DNA from: Phallusia fumigata
Taxonomy: Eukaryota > Chordata > Ascidiacea > Phlebobranchia > Ascidiidae
DNA: 35,876 nt
Reading direction: 5' to 3'
Assembly (NCBI GenBank): GCA_008931825.1
Contig: QXVZ01027447.1
Coordinates: forward strand, 7,557-43,432
Below, in pieces: positions 10,225 through 20,940 of the stretch. Position 1 is the stretch's first letter. Each line of letters starts with the position of its first letter. The position numbers and the translations under genes are program-made. Below the pieces are notes generated by a model. That model did not search any database. It saw nothing but the letters and a program-made list of their open reading frames with translations, and was not told the DNA's origin.

Positions 10225-11723
10225 CTACGTCTGATTGCCCACGATCACCCGAATGCGGTTTGCCAACAAAATAATGACAAACACATTTTTGATGGCAAAG
10301 AAAATGGTTGTGTGGGACACAACATCGAAGATTACCATTACAACAATTCGTACGGCAAGAAAGGGCACGTCTTGGAACAAAAGACTGGTGATCATGCCCC
10401 AAATTTCGTTGTGAAAAATGAACATCTTATTGTCGTAGCAACAAGGGATACAACAAACCGATGGTCTGTCGCTGGACGAATAATCGGCGATTTCTTTTTC
10501 ATTTTGCGCTTTCCATTTCTCTATTTCAACCTTTCCTTGGCTTGTTCCAGGCAGTTCAGTTTGCTTTTCTGGAATCTAGATACAAAAATACTTCGGTGTA
10601 ATTTGTTGTGCACATGTATAAAAACATGTTGTGCAGTGACGTGTCGTTATATTTTTTACACAGTATTAATGGTTTTAAGGTGGTGCAGACAATGGCAACA
10701 GGATACATTAAATCAGGGACTTATTCTTGTGTGGCATATCAGACTTAATGGTTTTGAAAACTAAGTTCTATAATTTATGTTTTTTTATGTTCAAAAACTA
10801 GAAACTAGTCTGCACTCGCATTTCTCTGCTTGGACCATTTTGCGCGTATTTTCAAGTTTCACATTTTTTAGTCAAAGAAAAACGCTAATGCATGAAATTT
10901 CTTCATACGCTTAAAAAAATATTCAAGCATGTTGATCAAAAATTGTACCTCTGTATCCACGTTGGATTTCGAACCTAAAGCACAAGGCAATTAGTTTTTC
11001 AAATTTCTTGTATTTTGTGATTATACCTCTGTGTCATTCATTTCGCTTTCTTTCCATTCTTCTTCCTTTTCCTCTTTTAGGTCCTCTATTGCGGATAATA
11101 TGGTAGGCATGTCTTTCACCGCGGTTGTAACGAAGGCGAATTGCAATAAGCTCCAACTCCATACCGCCAAAATAACATATATCGCTGTGACATCTCGTTT
11201 CTGTCATCACAAACGTTTAACGCTTTATTAAAATCCATCACAAACAAATATACACAGCAGCTAATGTATGACGATCAGTTTCACCTTTGCAACATCGTCG
11301 TCCCTTGTGAGGTCAAGCATTTCCATGATGTCACCACCGGCGACGAGATAAACCAATAGGAGCTGCGAAAGTTCATCACGTGACATTTTACCTTTTGGTG
11401 CAACCCATTTGCCAAGAATCAAGATAAACAGGATGGCTTGCTCCAAAGCGAGTGTCCAAGCTTCGTGTGTAAGACAAATACCAGTCTAATGAAACAAATA
11501 TTCTTTTAACAATAACTCATCGGGTTTAAAAAAAGTTTAATAATTTAAAAAAGTGACTGCCAGAGAATTTAGTGAATGAATTTTATTGCAAACGTTTAAC
11601 GCTTGTATNCGTTCCTATCAACTACAACCCTCCACACGGCAAACGTTATGTGGATTGCGTACAGACACCTGGAGAAGATTGTCTTCACAATCTTGAAGTT
11701 GGTTTTCGGGTTCCAGCACATTT
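10225..11723 (-). pseudogene. TMEM26-like: TMEM26-like copy B, incomplete (exon 2 missing, truncated tail)
   Basis: Reads on the - strand from ATG at 11723-11721. Visible exons: part of exon 1 (11723 down to the N at 11609, MCWNPKTNFKIVKTIFSRC and on), exon 3 (11485-11285, LILGKWVAPKGKMSRDELSQ), exon 4 (11200-11027, VWSWSLLQFAFVTTAVKDMP) and exon 5 (10575-10225). The rest of exon 1 and all of exon 2 are absent around the N. Exon 5 stops early: where copy C has NQKYKWWRV, copy B has NQT followed by TAG, and a further TGA follows, so the basic tail is lost. Exon 4 carries a longer acidic stretch than copy A. It could be a real pseudogene, or a live gene broken by misassembly; the early stop does not depend on the N. 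Confidence 0.75.
11609..11609. other. Assembly gap (single N) inside copy B exon 1
   Basis: Only about 125 bases separate exon 3 from the truncated exon 1, against several hundred in copy C, so sequence is missing here. Unlike the other two Ns, no clear duplicated flank is visible. Confidence 0.85.
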
Positions 11724-11893
11724 TAAAATCCTGGTGTTTAAACTGAAAATTTAAAATCCTGGTGTTTAAACAAAAAAGCAAACATTAGGTGTTAAAAGTC
11801 AACTGCATTGTTCCTATCCAAACACGTACAAACAATGAATAGCAAATTGTAAATCTAAAGATAATGAAAGATAAAAAGGAAACAATAGATGAT

Positions 11894-12010
11894 AAGTAGT
11901 GGCGGATGTGCGGCAACTATTTGTCTCCTCCTCTCAAGTGGATGTCTTCTCCACCCAAATTTGCGCTTCCTCCTCCCGAGTTTGAGTTTTCTGCTGTTAA
12001 ATGTCTCCTC
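11894..12010 (+). repeat. Left inverted-repeat arm
   Basis: Matches the reverse complement of 12750-12866, with a few indels near the outer end (AAGTAGTGGCGG against AAGTGGGAGATGTGGCGG). Confidence 0.75.
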
Positions 12011-12149
12011 CTCGTAAGTAAAAGTCTCTTTCATTTTCTTGTGTTCTCCCCCCCCCTCCAACGGCAATATTTTCGTTGGTTAGTGGTTGGTATTTCAAGC
12101 TTGATGGGCTATATATTCTTTTCGTTTAATGTGTTAGGTGCTCTTACGC

Positions 12150-12735
12150 GGTTTAAAGTTTCTTCATTCATTTGCCTTTTTCGTGGCTGGTCCAATCTTC
12201 GTGGTTCATTTGATCAAAAAAAATCTGGTTACTCCCATTCCCGACCCAGTTATCTGGTGTTATGGCGAATGGCAAGCGGCCTACTAGAGCATTCTGGGGT
12301 AGATTTCGGGTTTGGCGACCGACCTAAATCCCTTAGAGCAAACTCTGCTGGTGATTGATGATTTGATGAGCGTGTGTGATAAAACGTGACAAACCTGTTT
12401 ACCAAGAGGAATCAACTCAAAAATGTAAGAGTCATCTACGTTGCCCAAAATCTTTTTGACAAGGGAAATGAGCACCGCATTATTAGCTTAAATGCTCATT
12501 ACTTGGTGGTTTTTAAAATCTAAAGGACGCATCTGAAATCATCGATTTTGCAAAACAATTGTTTTTTCTGGCGAACGTGGGTTATTCAAGAGGCAAATAG
12601 AGATGCTACTTCCCACGCTCACGGTTATTTGTTTCTTGACTTCAAGCGGTCTACCCCGGAAAAGTTTTGGCTGAGAAGCAGTATTTCGCAATCGCCAGAA
12701 TCACGGTACCGATTTAGGGTTCGAACAACTCTTTA
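12150..12735 (+). pseudogene. Decayed P-loop ATPase of the TIR element (packaging-ATPase-like)
   Basis: Motifs appear in order but in shifting frames: VAGP around 12185-12195 where a Walker A loop would be expected but the GK residues are gone; VIWCYGEWQ near 12249-12275; a Walker B LLVIDDLM at 12345-12368; a VIYVAQNLFDKG stretch near 12430-12465 (AQN resembles the Q sensor of FtsK/HerA-type ATPases); ISLNAHY near 12483-12510; and a GYLFLDFK segment near 12622-12650. At least two frameshifts and several stops break it, so it cannot make a working enzyme. The motif set matches a family of uncharacterised ATPases common in invertebrate genomes that I associate with virus-like DNA transposons. 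Assignment from memory, not from a search. Confidence 0.55.
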
Positions 12736-12749
12736 GGCTGGTAGATATG

Positions 12750-12866
12750 ACATCTAACAGCAGAAAACTCAAACTTAGGAGGAGAAAGCGCAAATTTGGG
12801 TGGAGAAGACTTCCATTTGAGAGGAGGAGACAAATTGTGGCAACACCTCCGCCACATCTCCCACTT
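12750..12866 (-). repeat. Right inverted-repeat arm
   Basis: Inverted copy of 11894-12010. It ends in CCCACTT and is followed directly by the ATGAT target-site duplication (12867-12871). Confidence 0.75.
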
Positions 12867-13119
12867 ATGATAAAAACCAAAAGAGATAGAAAGGTTTATG
12901 ATAGATTAACAAGCTTGTTTTAATTTAAAGGTTTTTTTAACAATTACTGCCCTTAACAGGCAGTGGCGATAGAAAATAACAGTTGTATATTATTTCTAAA
13001 GCTGGCAACAAGGATAACGTGTATGTTGTATCGTTAAACATTATTTTGCTTCTTTTGCTACTTGTTCAAACTTAGAACGCTTTTTTATCGCGCAACCCAG
13101 CTTATTGAGTAAGCCAATC

Positions 13120-14057
13120 TCACACGGCCCAGAAAACTGTTTCAAAAATGACGTGGTCAACAGTCTCATCAGCATGGCAAGTTGTTTTTATTTTTACCTT
13201 GTTGTTACACAAACAGACAGTGTTTTGAACTCAATTACTAGTTTATTGAAGTATGCCCTTCAGTGGGAAACTTGCTGTTGAACACCCAACTAGTTTTTTA
13301 ATTCTTCGGAACGATAATTAAGACTCTAGAATTTTCTAGCTTCGTGGCCTATTTTCCCACTGCTCTAAAACTTAACGCCAAGGTGGTAACATCCAAATTT
13401 TATTGACATCCCAATTTGCTCATAAATAACGACAAACGATTTATGTCAAGGGTAACAAAAAATTCAGTCAATACTCTATTCGCAAATAAAATTCGAAATC
13501 CTTTTAATATGTTAATTCTCCCAAAATCAGATATAAAGTAGACAATGTATTTTATTTACATGTGAGTAAAACACACTTTGCATGTCAGTAAGCAAATGAT
13601 TAACATAAAACAACTGAGGTTGTTTTAAGCAGTTTTGGGTGTTGGCAAGATTAGTAAAATCGCGGTTGATAACATAAAATAAAATGGCATTTTTGCAAAA
13701 AATGTTTGTTTGTCAAAAAAGTAGCACTATTAACACTTTTTATTTGTTTTAATATTTATACTAATCTGGTTCATTTGATATCCTTTTTTCAGAGCACGCA
13801 TTTTAATTGCGTTCCAGTGCTGATAATAAATCACCTTTTGACACTTTTAACCTAGATTTTTGCGTTTAGAATGGCCACCGATTTATCGTGATATTTTGTT
13901 GAGAGCGCCATTTTAGCCATGTCTGCCGCCTTGTAATAACCACACTGGGCCCATTGTTTTGCTCAATCGTGTAAAGCTCACCCGATTCCGCACAACTAAT
14001 ACAGCGCGCTCTCTGGCGGCGAGCTTTCTTTACTACTTTTAGCCACTTGTTCTTTTG
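13120..14057 (-). repeat. Inverted duplicate of the copy A 3' region (7650-8770)
   Basis: Read on the - strand this is the end of a TMEM26-like last exon followed by its 3' flank, in the same order as downstream of copy A. It abuts at about 14057 a direct duplicate of 8712 onwards. The A flank therefore appears here twice, once in each orientation around the 14057 junction. The sequence to its left (12946-13110) resembles 17994-18135. Confidence 0.75.
13866..14057 (-). pseudogene. TMEM26-like: TMEM26-like fragment E (3' end of last exon only)
   Basis: The - strand encodes NKWLKVVKKARRQRA, then ISCAESGELYTIEQNNGPSV and TRRQTWLKW, nearly the same as the basic tail of copy A (KYKWLKVVKEARRQRA...TRRQTWLKWSS). 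The stop of A is lost, so the frame runs 10 residues further to 13866. No other TMEM26 exons lie upstream; at 14057 the sequence switches to unrelated duplicated DNA. It is a fragment left by duplication, not a gene. Confidence 0.8.
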
Positions 14058-14204
14058 CATGAGGCAGTTGGCCTCGCCATTTTTTGAATAGTTTTCTGGG
14101 TCGCGTGAGATAAAAAAGGTAAAATCCCTTTTTGTAGATGGTCTGACAAACGACGCTGCGTCAACCAATAGTTTATTGTCCCGTCTCCAGCGTGAAATTT
14201 CAAA

Positions 14205-14522
14205 ATGTTATTCGCTCTGTTCGCTCTACTGAGCGTTGATGGTTTCCTAAAAGAGATAGTTGAGACATTACGTAAACTTTTTAAGTCGGTTATTTTCCCG
14301 GTCCTGTTGGTATGTGAGATTTTTCCTGACGTCAACTCATCGACAAATATTCGGTTTCCGCTGGTTCAAGGAATAAAGGTTGGCTTCTTCTTATTGTTTT
14401 TATGTGAGAAATGTTTTTTAAATGTAGTTGCGGAGATTTTTGTGGCCTCACCGTCACTTTTCCTTGAGAATAATATTTTCTTAAAATCTGGTGCGCACAG
14501 GAGTTGGTTCAATAAAGCTTGA
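14205..14522 (+). CDS. ORF with signal-peptide-like start, duplicate of 8861
   Basis: A 105-codon frame beginning MLFALFALLSVDGFLKEIVE. After residue 26 it departs from the block 1 reading because of a 2-base indel and reads through what is a possible donor there. A second hydrophobic stretch (VGFFLLFLC) follows. It may be a decayed first exon or non-coding. Function unknown. Confidence 0.25.
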   Translation: MLFALFALLSVDGFLKEIVETLRKLFKSVIFPVLLVCEIFPDVNSSTNIRFPLVQGIKVGFFLLFLCEKCFLNVVAEIFVASPSLFLENNIFLKSGAHRSWFNKA

Positions 14523-14891
14523 AGTTGCACATTAGTTGCTATTGCATTAATACACACAGAAAAAACCTATTATGTTTTTGTTTTAGAACTTTTTAAAATG
14601 GAAACAAGATTAACCAGGCAAAGCGTGGATTTTTGATAAAAAACTGCGTCATCAAAACTGGGTCGATTTTCGGCATCATCAATGTATGTTGGTCAAGTTC
14701 AAGCATGGGCAAACATACATTTGCTTTTTTCGGAGAAAATCCCAGATCGCTGCAGATGTCCACGTGATGCAACAGCCTATAAAATGTTCAATGTCCACTT
14801 TGTAGGTTATTGCGATTTATTTACACCGCGATCAAGTATAATACACATACTCTTGACAAACGTCTTTCTTCTGTTTTTGCGTTTGGCCCAG

Positions 14892-15030
14892 AGAAAAACA
14901 AAATTACAACGTAGCATTGTCCACGAGGTCGTATGGGGATGTTATACAAGAAAACGAGTCGGGGTATCCGGAACAAAGAATAAGACCATGGTCCCACGGA
15001 TTCACTTATAGAGATCTTGCAATTGTCTGA
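14892..15030 (+). other. Exon-like unknown coding sequence in duplication block 2
   Basis: Homologous to 9606-9758. It opens after the same acceptor-like CCCAG and keeps ALSTRSYGDVIQ and SHGFTYRDL, ending in TGA at 15028-15030. The upstream segment (14598-14820) has a stop after VDF that is absent in block 1. Family unknown. Confidence 0.3.
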
Positions 15031-15502
15031 CTTGGCTAAGTTACATGAAAAGTTCAAAAAGTTCAACATTTTGGCGACAGAAAATAAAATTGATATGTCA
15101 CAAGCTTAAAAGTGCAACATAAACGCCACGGCAAAAACTGAAGACTCATTAAGTGTTACATGACCTGACGTTGGATGCATTTGTTTTGAGCACTGGTTTT
15201 GCAGAACAAAGAATGTTTACACATAACATCACGAAAACCGAGCGCATAAAAATTATTTAGTTACAATCTTCCGTCAATTAGTCGATATGTTAAAAGCTCG
15301 CGTGTGTGTAATTCTGTGACTTGTTTTAGATTTTTCAACTATACATTTTGATCGTAAAAGTATGTTCATGCACCGAATTTGTACATTTAAACTTGTTATC
15401 GTTCGGAGATGACCTCCACCGCTTGTCAATCGGTAAGCTTTCAACAGATTCACACGAAAAGGTTGGTGCAAACATGACAGATGGAAAAATCTATTGGCTC
15501 AA

Positions 15503-17781
15503 TTAAGAACGCCAAATCAGCCACTTGGGCTTTTTGGTCTCATACGTGAAGGTTTCGCGTCGTTTGTCGCCCACAAAAACATCGGCCGTCACAACTCCTC
15601 TAACGCGTTGCTGCCTTTGGTGGCGCGCCTCTCTCATCACTCGCCACCACTTATACTTCTGATTGCCCATGATCACCCGAATGCGGTTTGCCAACAAAAT
15701 AATGACAAACGCATTTTTGATGGCAAAGAAAATGGTTGTGTGGGACACAACATTGAAGATTACCATTACAACAATTCGTACGGCAAGAAAGGGCACGTCT
15801 TGGAACAAAAGACCGGCTACCATGCCCCAAATTTCGTTGTGAAAAATGAACATCTTATTGTCGTAGCAACAAGGGATACAACAAACCGATGGTCTGTCGC
15901 TTGACGGATAATCGGCGATTTCTTTTTCATTTTGCGCTTTCCATTTCTCTATTTCAACCTTTCCTTGGCTTGTTCCTGGTATTTCAGTTTGCTTTTCTGG
16001 AAGCTAGATACAAAAATGTTTTGGTGTAATTTGTTGTGCAGACAATGACAACAGGATAAATTAATCCAGGGACTTAATCTTGTGTGGCATATGTCGAACT
16101 TAAACTAATGGTTTTGAAAACAAAATTCTATAATCTTAGGTTTTTATTGTTCAAAAACTACGTGTAAATGTTTTTTATTTGAAGGTTGTCTGCGCTCGTA
16201 TTTTTCTGCCTGGACCATTTTACGCGTATTTTCATGTTTCACAATTTTTAATCAGAGAAAAACGCTGATGCATGCAACTTCTTCATACGCTTGTGAAAAA
16301 TATTCAAGCATCTTGATCAAAAATTGTACCTCTGTGTCATTCATTTCGCTTTCTTTCCATTCTTCTTCCTTTTCCTCTTTTAGGTCCTCTATTGCGGATA
16401 ATATGGTAGGCATGTCTTTCACCGCGGTTGTAACGAAGGCGAATTGCAATAAGCTCCAACTCCATACCGCCAAAATAACATATATCGCTGTGACATCTCG
16501 TTTCTGTCATCACAAACGTTTAACGCTTTATTAAAATCCATCACAAACAAATATACACAGCAGCTAATGTATGACGATCAGTTTCACCTTTGCAACATCG
16601 TCGTCCCTTGTGAGGTCAAGCATTTCCATGATGTCACCACCGGCGACGAGATAAACCAATAGGAGCTGCGAAAGTTCATCACGTGACATTTTACCTTTTG
16701 GTGCAACCCNTACACAGCAACTAATATACGGCGATCGGTTTCACCTTTTTGATGTCGTCGTCCCTTGTGAGGTCAAGCATTTCCATGATGTCACCACCGG
16801 CGCCGAGATAGACCAATAGGAGCTGCGAAAGTTCATCACGTGACATTTTACCTTTTGGCGCAACCCATTTGCCAAGAATCAAGATAAACAGGATGGTTTG
16901 CTCCAAAGCGAGTGTCCAAGCTTCGTGTGTAAGACAGATACCAGTCTAATGAAACAAATATTCTTTTAACAATAACTCATCAAGTTTAATAATTTAAAAG
17001 CATAACTGCCAGAGAATTTAGTGAATGAATTTTATTGCAAGCGTTTCGACAACAGCTGTTGTCATCATTAGCTCAATAAACTTAGGGGAACCACCAGCAG
17101 GTGATTTTACTTGTCTCGGAGCTTTACTGCGTACCATCGTGTTTCCAGGCTTGTCGCTGGTGACATACTGTCTGCTGGTGACATACTGTCTAATCTTTTT
17201 GTACGAACATACACTTTATTTATGTTTTATGAGAAAGAACGCTAAATTATTGAACCACAAAGAAGCGACTTACCAAGTTGTCACATGTTGTGTTTTCGTT
17301 GTCTTTGGGTATGTTTAGTTCGAAAGTTCTGATTTCCCAGAACCAAATGCATGGTATTGCGCCCATGAGGTAAAACATCACTCCTGGACTCATCCTGCAA
17401 AAAACATTTGGTTTATCTTTAAGTTTCTGGGATTTGAAAGGCCAAGGATCACAGCCAGGTATTTGCAACTGTTTCCTGAGTTTGCTGCCACTCTCCGAAG
17501 CGCGTTGTCATGTTTACCACGTAAAATGTTAAAGCGTAAGAAACTTAATGTTTAGTGGTTTATTCCTGTTTGTACCATTTAAACTCTTCGCCTCGTCTCT
17601 TGAAAGCCATGTACAGCGTCTCAATCAACAGCGGAAGTAGGGCAATCATTAGATACCAGAAGTTGGAGTCGTCCCGAGCTACCACAACCCTCCACACGGC
17701 AAATGCTATGTAGAGTGCATACAGACACCTGGAAAAGATTGTCTTCACAATCTTAAAGTTGGTTTTCGAGTTCCAGCACAT
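15503..17781 (-). CDS. TMEM26-like: TMEM26-like multi-pass membrane protein, copy C
   Basis: Exons on the - strand: 17781-17576, 17394-17274, 16945-16745, 16503-16330 and 16003-15503. Phases fit and the sum is 401 codons (400 residues). Landmarks: MCWNSKTNFKIVKTIFSRC start, FKRRGEEFKW at the exon 1/2 join, CIWFWE, LILGKWVAPKGKMSRDELSQ, VWSWSLLQFAF, CCYDNKMFIFHNEIW, FQDVPFLAVRI and FFAIKNAFVIILLANRI. The acidic segment of exon 4 is long (LKEEKEEEWKESEMNDTE) and the tail ends KWLIWRS, like copy A. A second partial exon 3 (16588-16709) lies left of the N at 16710 and is best explained as unmerged overlap, so it is left out of the model. Closest relative is copy B. Exon 4 is identical to B's although neighbouring introns differ. 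Confidence 0.85.
16327..16709. repeat. 383-base block identical to 11024-11406 (copy B)
   Basis: Covers exon 4, intron 3 and part of exon 3. I see no differences from the copy B block, whereas flanking sequence to the left is only about 88% alike. It ends at the N (16710). The last 155 bases also overlap, with differences, the sequence right of the N. This indicates recent gene conversion or a contig placed in the wrong copy. Confidence 0.8.
16710..16710. other. Assembly gap (single N) between overlapping exon 3 copies
   Basis: Sequence on both sides of this N covers the same part of exon 3 and its donor, so the gap joins contigs that overlap rather than being separated. Confidence 0.85.
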
Positions 17782-18438
17782 TTTGAAATCTTAGTGTTCA
17801 AACTGTTTCGCTAAAACAAAAAAGCAAACGTTAGGTGTTAAAAGTTCCTCTCTCCTAAAATGTGTAAACGGCAAACAACAGAAGACAAAAACAAAATAAA
17901 AATAGATTGCAAAAGGTTAGCGATAGGCAATGAAAAATACTGGATATATTTGTAACTTACAAAACAAGATATTTTTCTACTTTAAGAACAGCTCTTAACA
18001 GGCAGTGGCAGGGATTTGAAATGGGTGTGCCTCTTGAACCAAAATGGACGCAAAATGGACAAAATGAAGTTTTTTTTGAAAGGTATACTTCATTTTTAAA
18101 GCTGTCGCGCAATACAGCTTATTGAGTAAGTCAAGGTGCCCTGCCATGCCTATAGGTACCAATATGTGTTTGGTTTGAGTTTACAGGATGTGCGTCATTA
18201 GGCAAAATAACACTTCTCAAATATCTTTATTGTGACATAATAATTTGGCGTTTAATGCGGCTATTTTGTTCAGGCACATTGATTAAGTGAATAAGGCACA
18301 TTTTTACACGCTTTAACCTCACCTGGCGACTTTGGGACTTAATTTAACGTGACGTTCTAAATATTTCAGTTTAAAAATGCCAAAAACGCTGCAGGTTACC
18401 TCAAGGTTTTCCTTTGAAACCTCTGAGTAACTGGTGAG
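17782..18438. other. Upstream region of copy C, no gene seen
   Basis: AT-rich intergenic DNA. 17994-18135 resembles 12946-13110 (shared 'cttaacaggcagtggc' and 'cagcttattgagtaag'), so the duplicated landscape extends past the gene start. No clear promoter motif was recognised. Confidence 0.45.
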
Positions 18439-18600
18439 TTAAGTTCGGTGAAAGAAAACATAGTGACACAATAGCACTATATCAATCACCAAACTGGAAA
18501 TAGCTGCGCAACATTAAAACGTCATGAGGCGCAAAAATGTTAAGGGCACAATTGGTGGATCGAGTTTGAACGCGCTGCATCTACACCGTAATTATTAGGC
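18439..18600. repeat. Direct repeat, copy 1 (partner 23216-23390)
   Basis: Shares 'ggtgaaagaaaacatagtg', 'gctgcgcaac' and 'aggcgcaaaaa' in order with 23216-23390. The two copies bracket the long repeat field, but there is no sign of an LTR retrotransposon between them. Confidence 0.6.
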
Positions 18601-18694
18601 GTTACGTGACGGGGCTCACAAGAGTTGGGTGGGTGGGAGCACGTCTAAAGGGCCTTAGAAGCTCTAGAATTAGGTTTCGTATTTGAATAGATAT

Positions 18695-20940
18695 CTAAAC
18701 GGAGTTACAAGGCACTTTACGCACTTTGGGGTTTTTTACATCGTTTTTTTTAACAGAAAAACCAAATTGAAAGTTCAAGGATAGCAAGCTAACGTTCTGC
18801 CAACGTAAAAATACAATCCCCGTATACAAACGTGATTTGCCAAATCCAAAGACAATAAATTTCGTGGAAGATGTAATGCTAAAAGATGAACCCATCCATA
18901 TTTACTCTACATGGTTAGGGGAATGGGCACTTTCCCCAGTGTTTCCGATTCGTAACGAACTAATTACCGATGTTTTTGTACATTTTTAAGTTTTGTTTTA
19001 GAGTTAGCACAATCGCATTGATCTAAACGATTCTGTACCTCGTCCCTCAACCCTTTGCAATTTGACACTACTTACTACACAGCCTTTGTCAAAAGCTACA
19101 AACTAATAGGCCGTAAGGGTTAGCGCGTACGGTAAACCGATGCAACTTGACCTGCTGTCTGTTTGTAAAACGATTCAGGCGTGGCGTTTTAACCCCTGTG
19201 CCTTTTTCGTTCGATCGTCAGAAATCAGGCCCAGAAAATCCCCTTAGTGGACGGGGTAATGGGACTGGCATTTGCGGCTACGTAAAGCATGAGCTTATGT
19301 TTCCGGATGCCATTCGAGCCAACAGAGTGTTTTCAAACCTATTTACTTTGTTTTCTGCCAGATCGTACTTAATCGGATAAGCACTTTCACTTTGGATAAT
19401 GCTTTGAATTCCAAAAGATAAAGAAAAAAGCAGAAGTGCAAATACAACTTTATGTAAGCTTTATTAACCAATTTTGAATAGGACAGTAATTTTCGCAAAA
19501 GGTGTCGTGATTAAATATAACCTCAGCCATATTTACTCTCACCGCGGTTAGAAGGATGGTCAATTCACCCATTGTAACGTTTTCTTAATTTGTATCGAAC
19601 TAATTAACGTTGTTCATGTAGATGTTTAGGTTCTGTTTTTGATTTCGTACAATCGCATTGAGTTAGGTGATTCAGTAACCCGAATACTTTGTCCTTCAAC
19701 CCCTTGCAATTTAAAACTACTATTACTACACAGCCTTTGTCAATAGCTGCAAACTAGGCCACAATGGTAAGCGCGTACAGTAAATCGGTGCAACCAGATC
19801 CGCCGTCTGTGAGCAACACAGTTGAGGCGCGGCGTTGTAGCACTTTTTCGTTCGATCGTCAGAAATCTGGCCCAGAAACTCCCCTTCGTGGATGGGGTAA
19901 TGGGACTGTCACTTGCGGGTAGGAAACGATTGTGTTTTTGCGCATACCATTCGAGTCAGTGGGATATTTTCGGTGGTCGCTTTATTAAACTGGTTACTTT
20001 TATTCATACTTTCACCTAAGGCGTTCTTAACCGCATTACTTTTCCTGTTTAATTATGCATTTAACTGCAAAAACTAAACGAAACAGAAAAAAAAGGAAAT
20101 TATATTAAAAAAATTAATAAACGTTACACTTAACGTAACCCATAACAGTTGCAGGGTGGATATGTAACCTAAGTTGCACGGCTCTTTGCGCACTTGGAGT
20201 TTCTACATTGTTTTTGCAGGAGATCCAAGTTGTAAAATAATGTTTTTGGTCCTTTGGGAAGAAATTACAATGGGAATTGGAGAAAAGATATTTAGAGTGA
20301 AACAAGACACATCTAAAATAACCTAAACACAAACATTGAACTTTATGTATGCTTTCTTAGTCTATTGGGAAAAGGACAAAACTTTTCGAGAAATATTTTA
20401 TGGACGATATGAACTTAGCCATAGTTACCTTACACCTAGATTAGGGGGTTGTCAGTTGACTTATTGTGACCTTTTTTACGCTTTGTTTTGAACTAGTTAA
20501 CTGTATTCTTGATATTGTTTACAGTTTGTTTGAGATTTAGTACAATCTCACTGAGTGAAACGATTTAGTAATTCAAATCCCATAACCTTCTGCAATTCGA
20601 AACTGCATACAACACAGTCTTTGTCAAAGGCTGCAAATTTGCGCATGACCTGTTTGCAGCAAAGCTGAGGCGTGGCGCTTTACTCCTTGGGCCTTTTTCG
20701 TACGATCGTCAGAAATCAGGCCCAGAAAAACCCCTTCGTGGACGCGGTAATGGGGCTGTCTTGCGGCTACGTAACGCATAAGGTTGTGTTTTTGCGCATA
20801 CTATTCGAGTCAGTAAGCTGTTTCCAGTGCCTGATACGGTTGCCTTAACACTGGTTACTTCATTTTCTGAGATGATCAGATCTTTTTCAAACAAAAACTC
20901 GGTGTTCGTTTGCAATCCTGTGTGCGGCAAAATCAACAGG
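18695..20940 (+). repeat. Three degenerate direct repeat units (about 0.6-0.9 kb each)
   Basis: Units start near 18695, 19449 and 20160. Each contains, in order, 'catatttact' or a close form (18898, 19529, 20419), 'acaatcgcattgag'-like, 'acacagcctttgtcaa', 'tttttcgttcgatcgtcag', 'aaatcaggcccagaaaa' and 'cattcgagtc'. A 'gcacttt...gcacttgg' leader is present in units 1 and 3 only. Open frames inside are short and not conserved between units, so I see no gene here. Confidence 0.65.

Larger units (their letters stand above)
11894..12866. mobile_element. 973-bp DNA element with inverted-repeat arms and 5-bp target-site duplication
   Basis: Left arm 11894-12010 and right arm 12750-12866 are inverted copies of about 117 bases, sharing stretches such as 'atttgtctcctcctctcaa', 'tcttctccacccaaatttg' and 'gtttgagttttctgctgtta'. 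The direct repeat ATGAT flanks the element (11889-11893 and 12867-12871). The interior carries a decayed P-loop ATPase. Long inverted arms around a packaging-type ATPase recall Polinton/adintovirus-type elements, but those are far larger and usually make 6-bp duplications, so this would be a very small derivative or a different family. It sits upstream of copy B. Confidence 0.65.
14058..15660 (+). repeat. Segmental duplication block 2 (partner 8712-10224)
   Basis: Direct duplicate of 8712 onwards, leading into the 3' end of TMEM26-like copy C as block 1 leads into copy B. It includes an extra segment around 15285-15420 that block 1 lacks. Confidence 0.8.

Noticed and set aside
10181-10764. 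Open frames on the + strand opposite copy B (10189-10764) and copy C (15494-15904)
   Set aside because: They are antisense shadows of the TMEM26-like exon 5; their similarity to each other comes from the duplication.
16588-16709. A second, partial TMEM26 exon 3 in copy C
   Set aside because: It abuts an N, duplicates the sequence right of it and would break the model; best explained by contig overlap.
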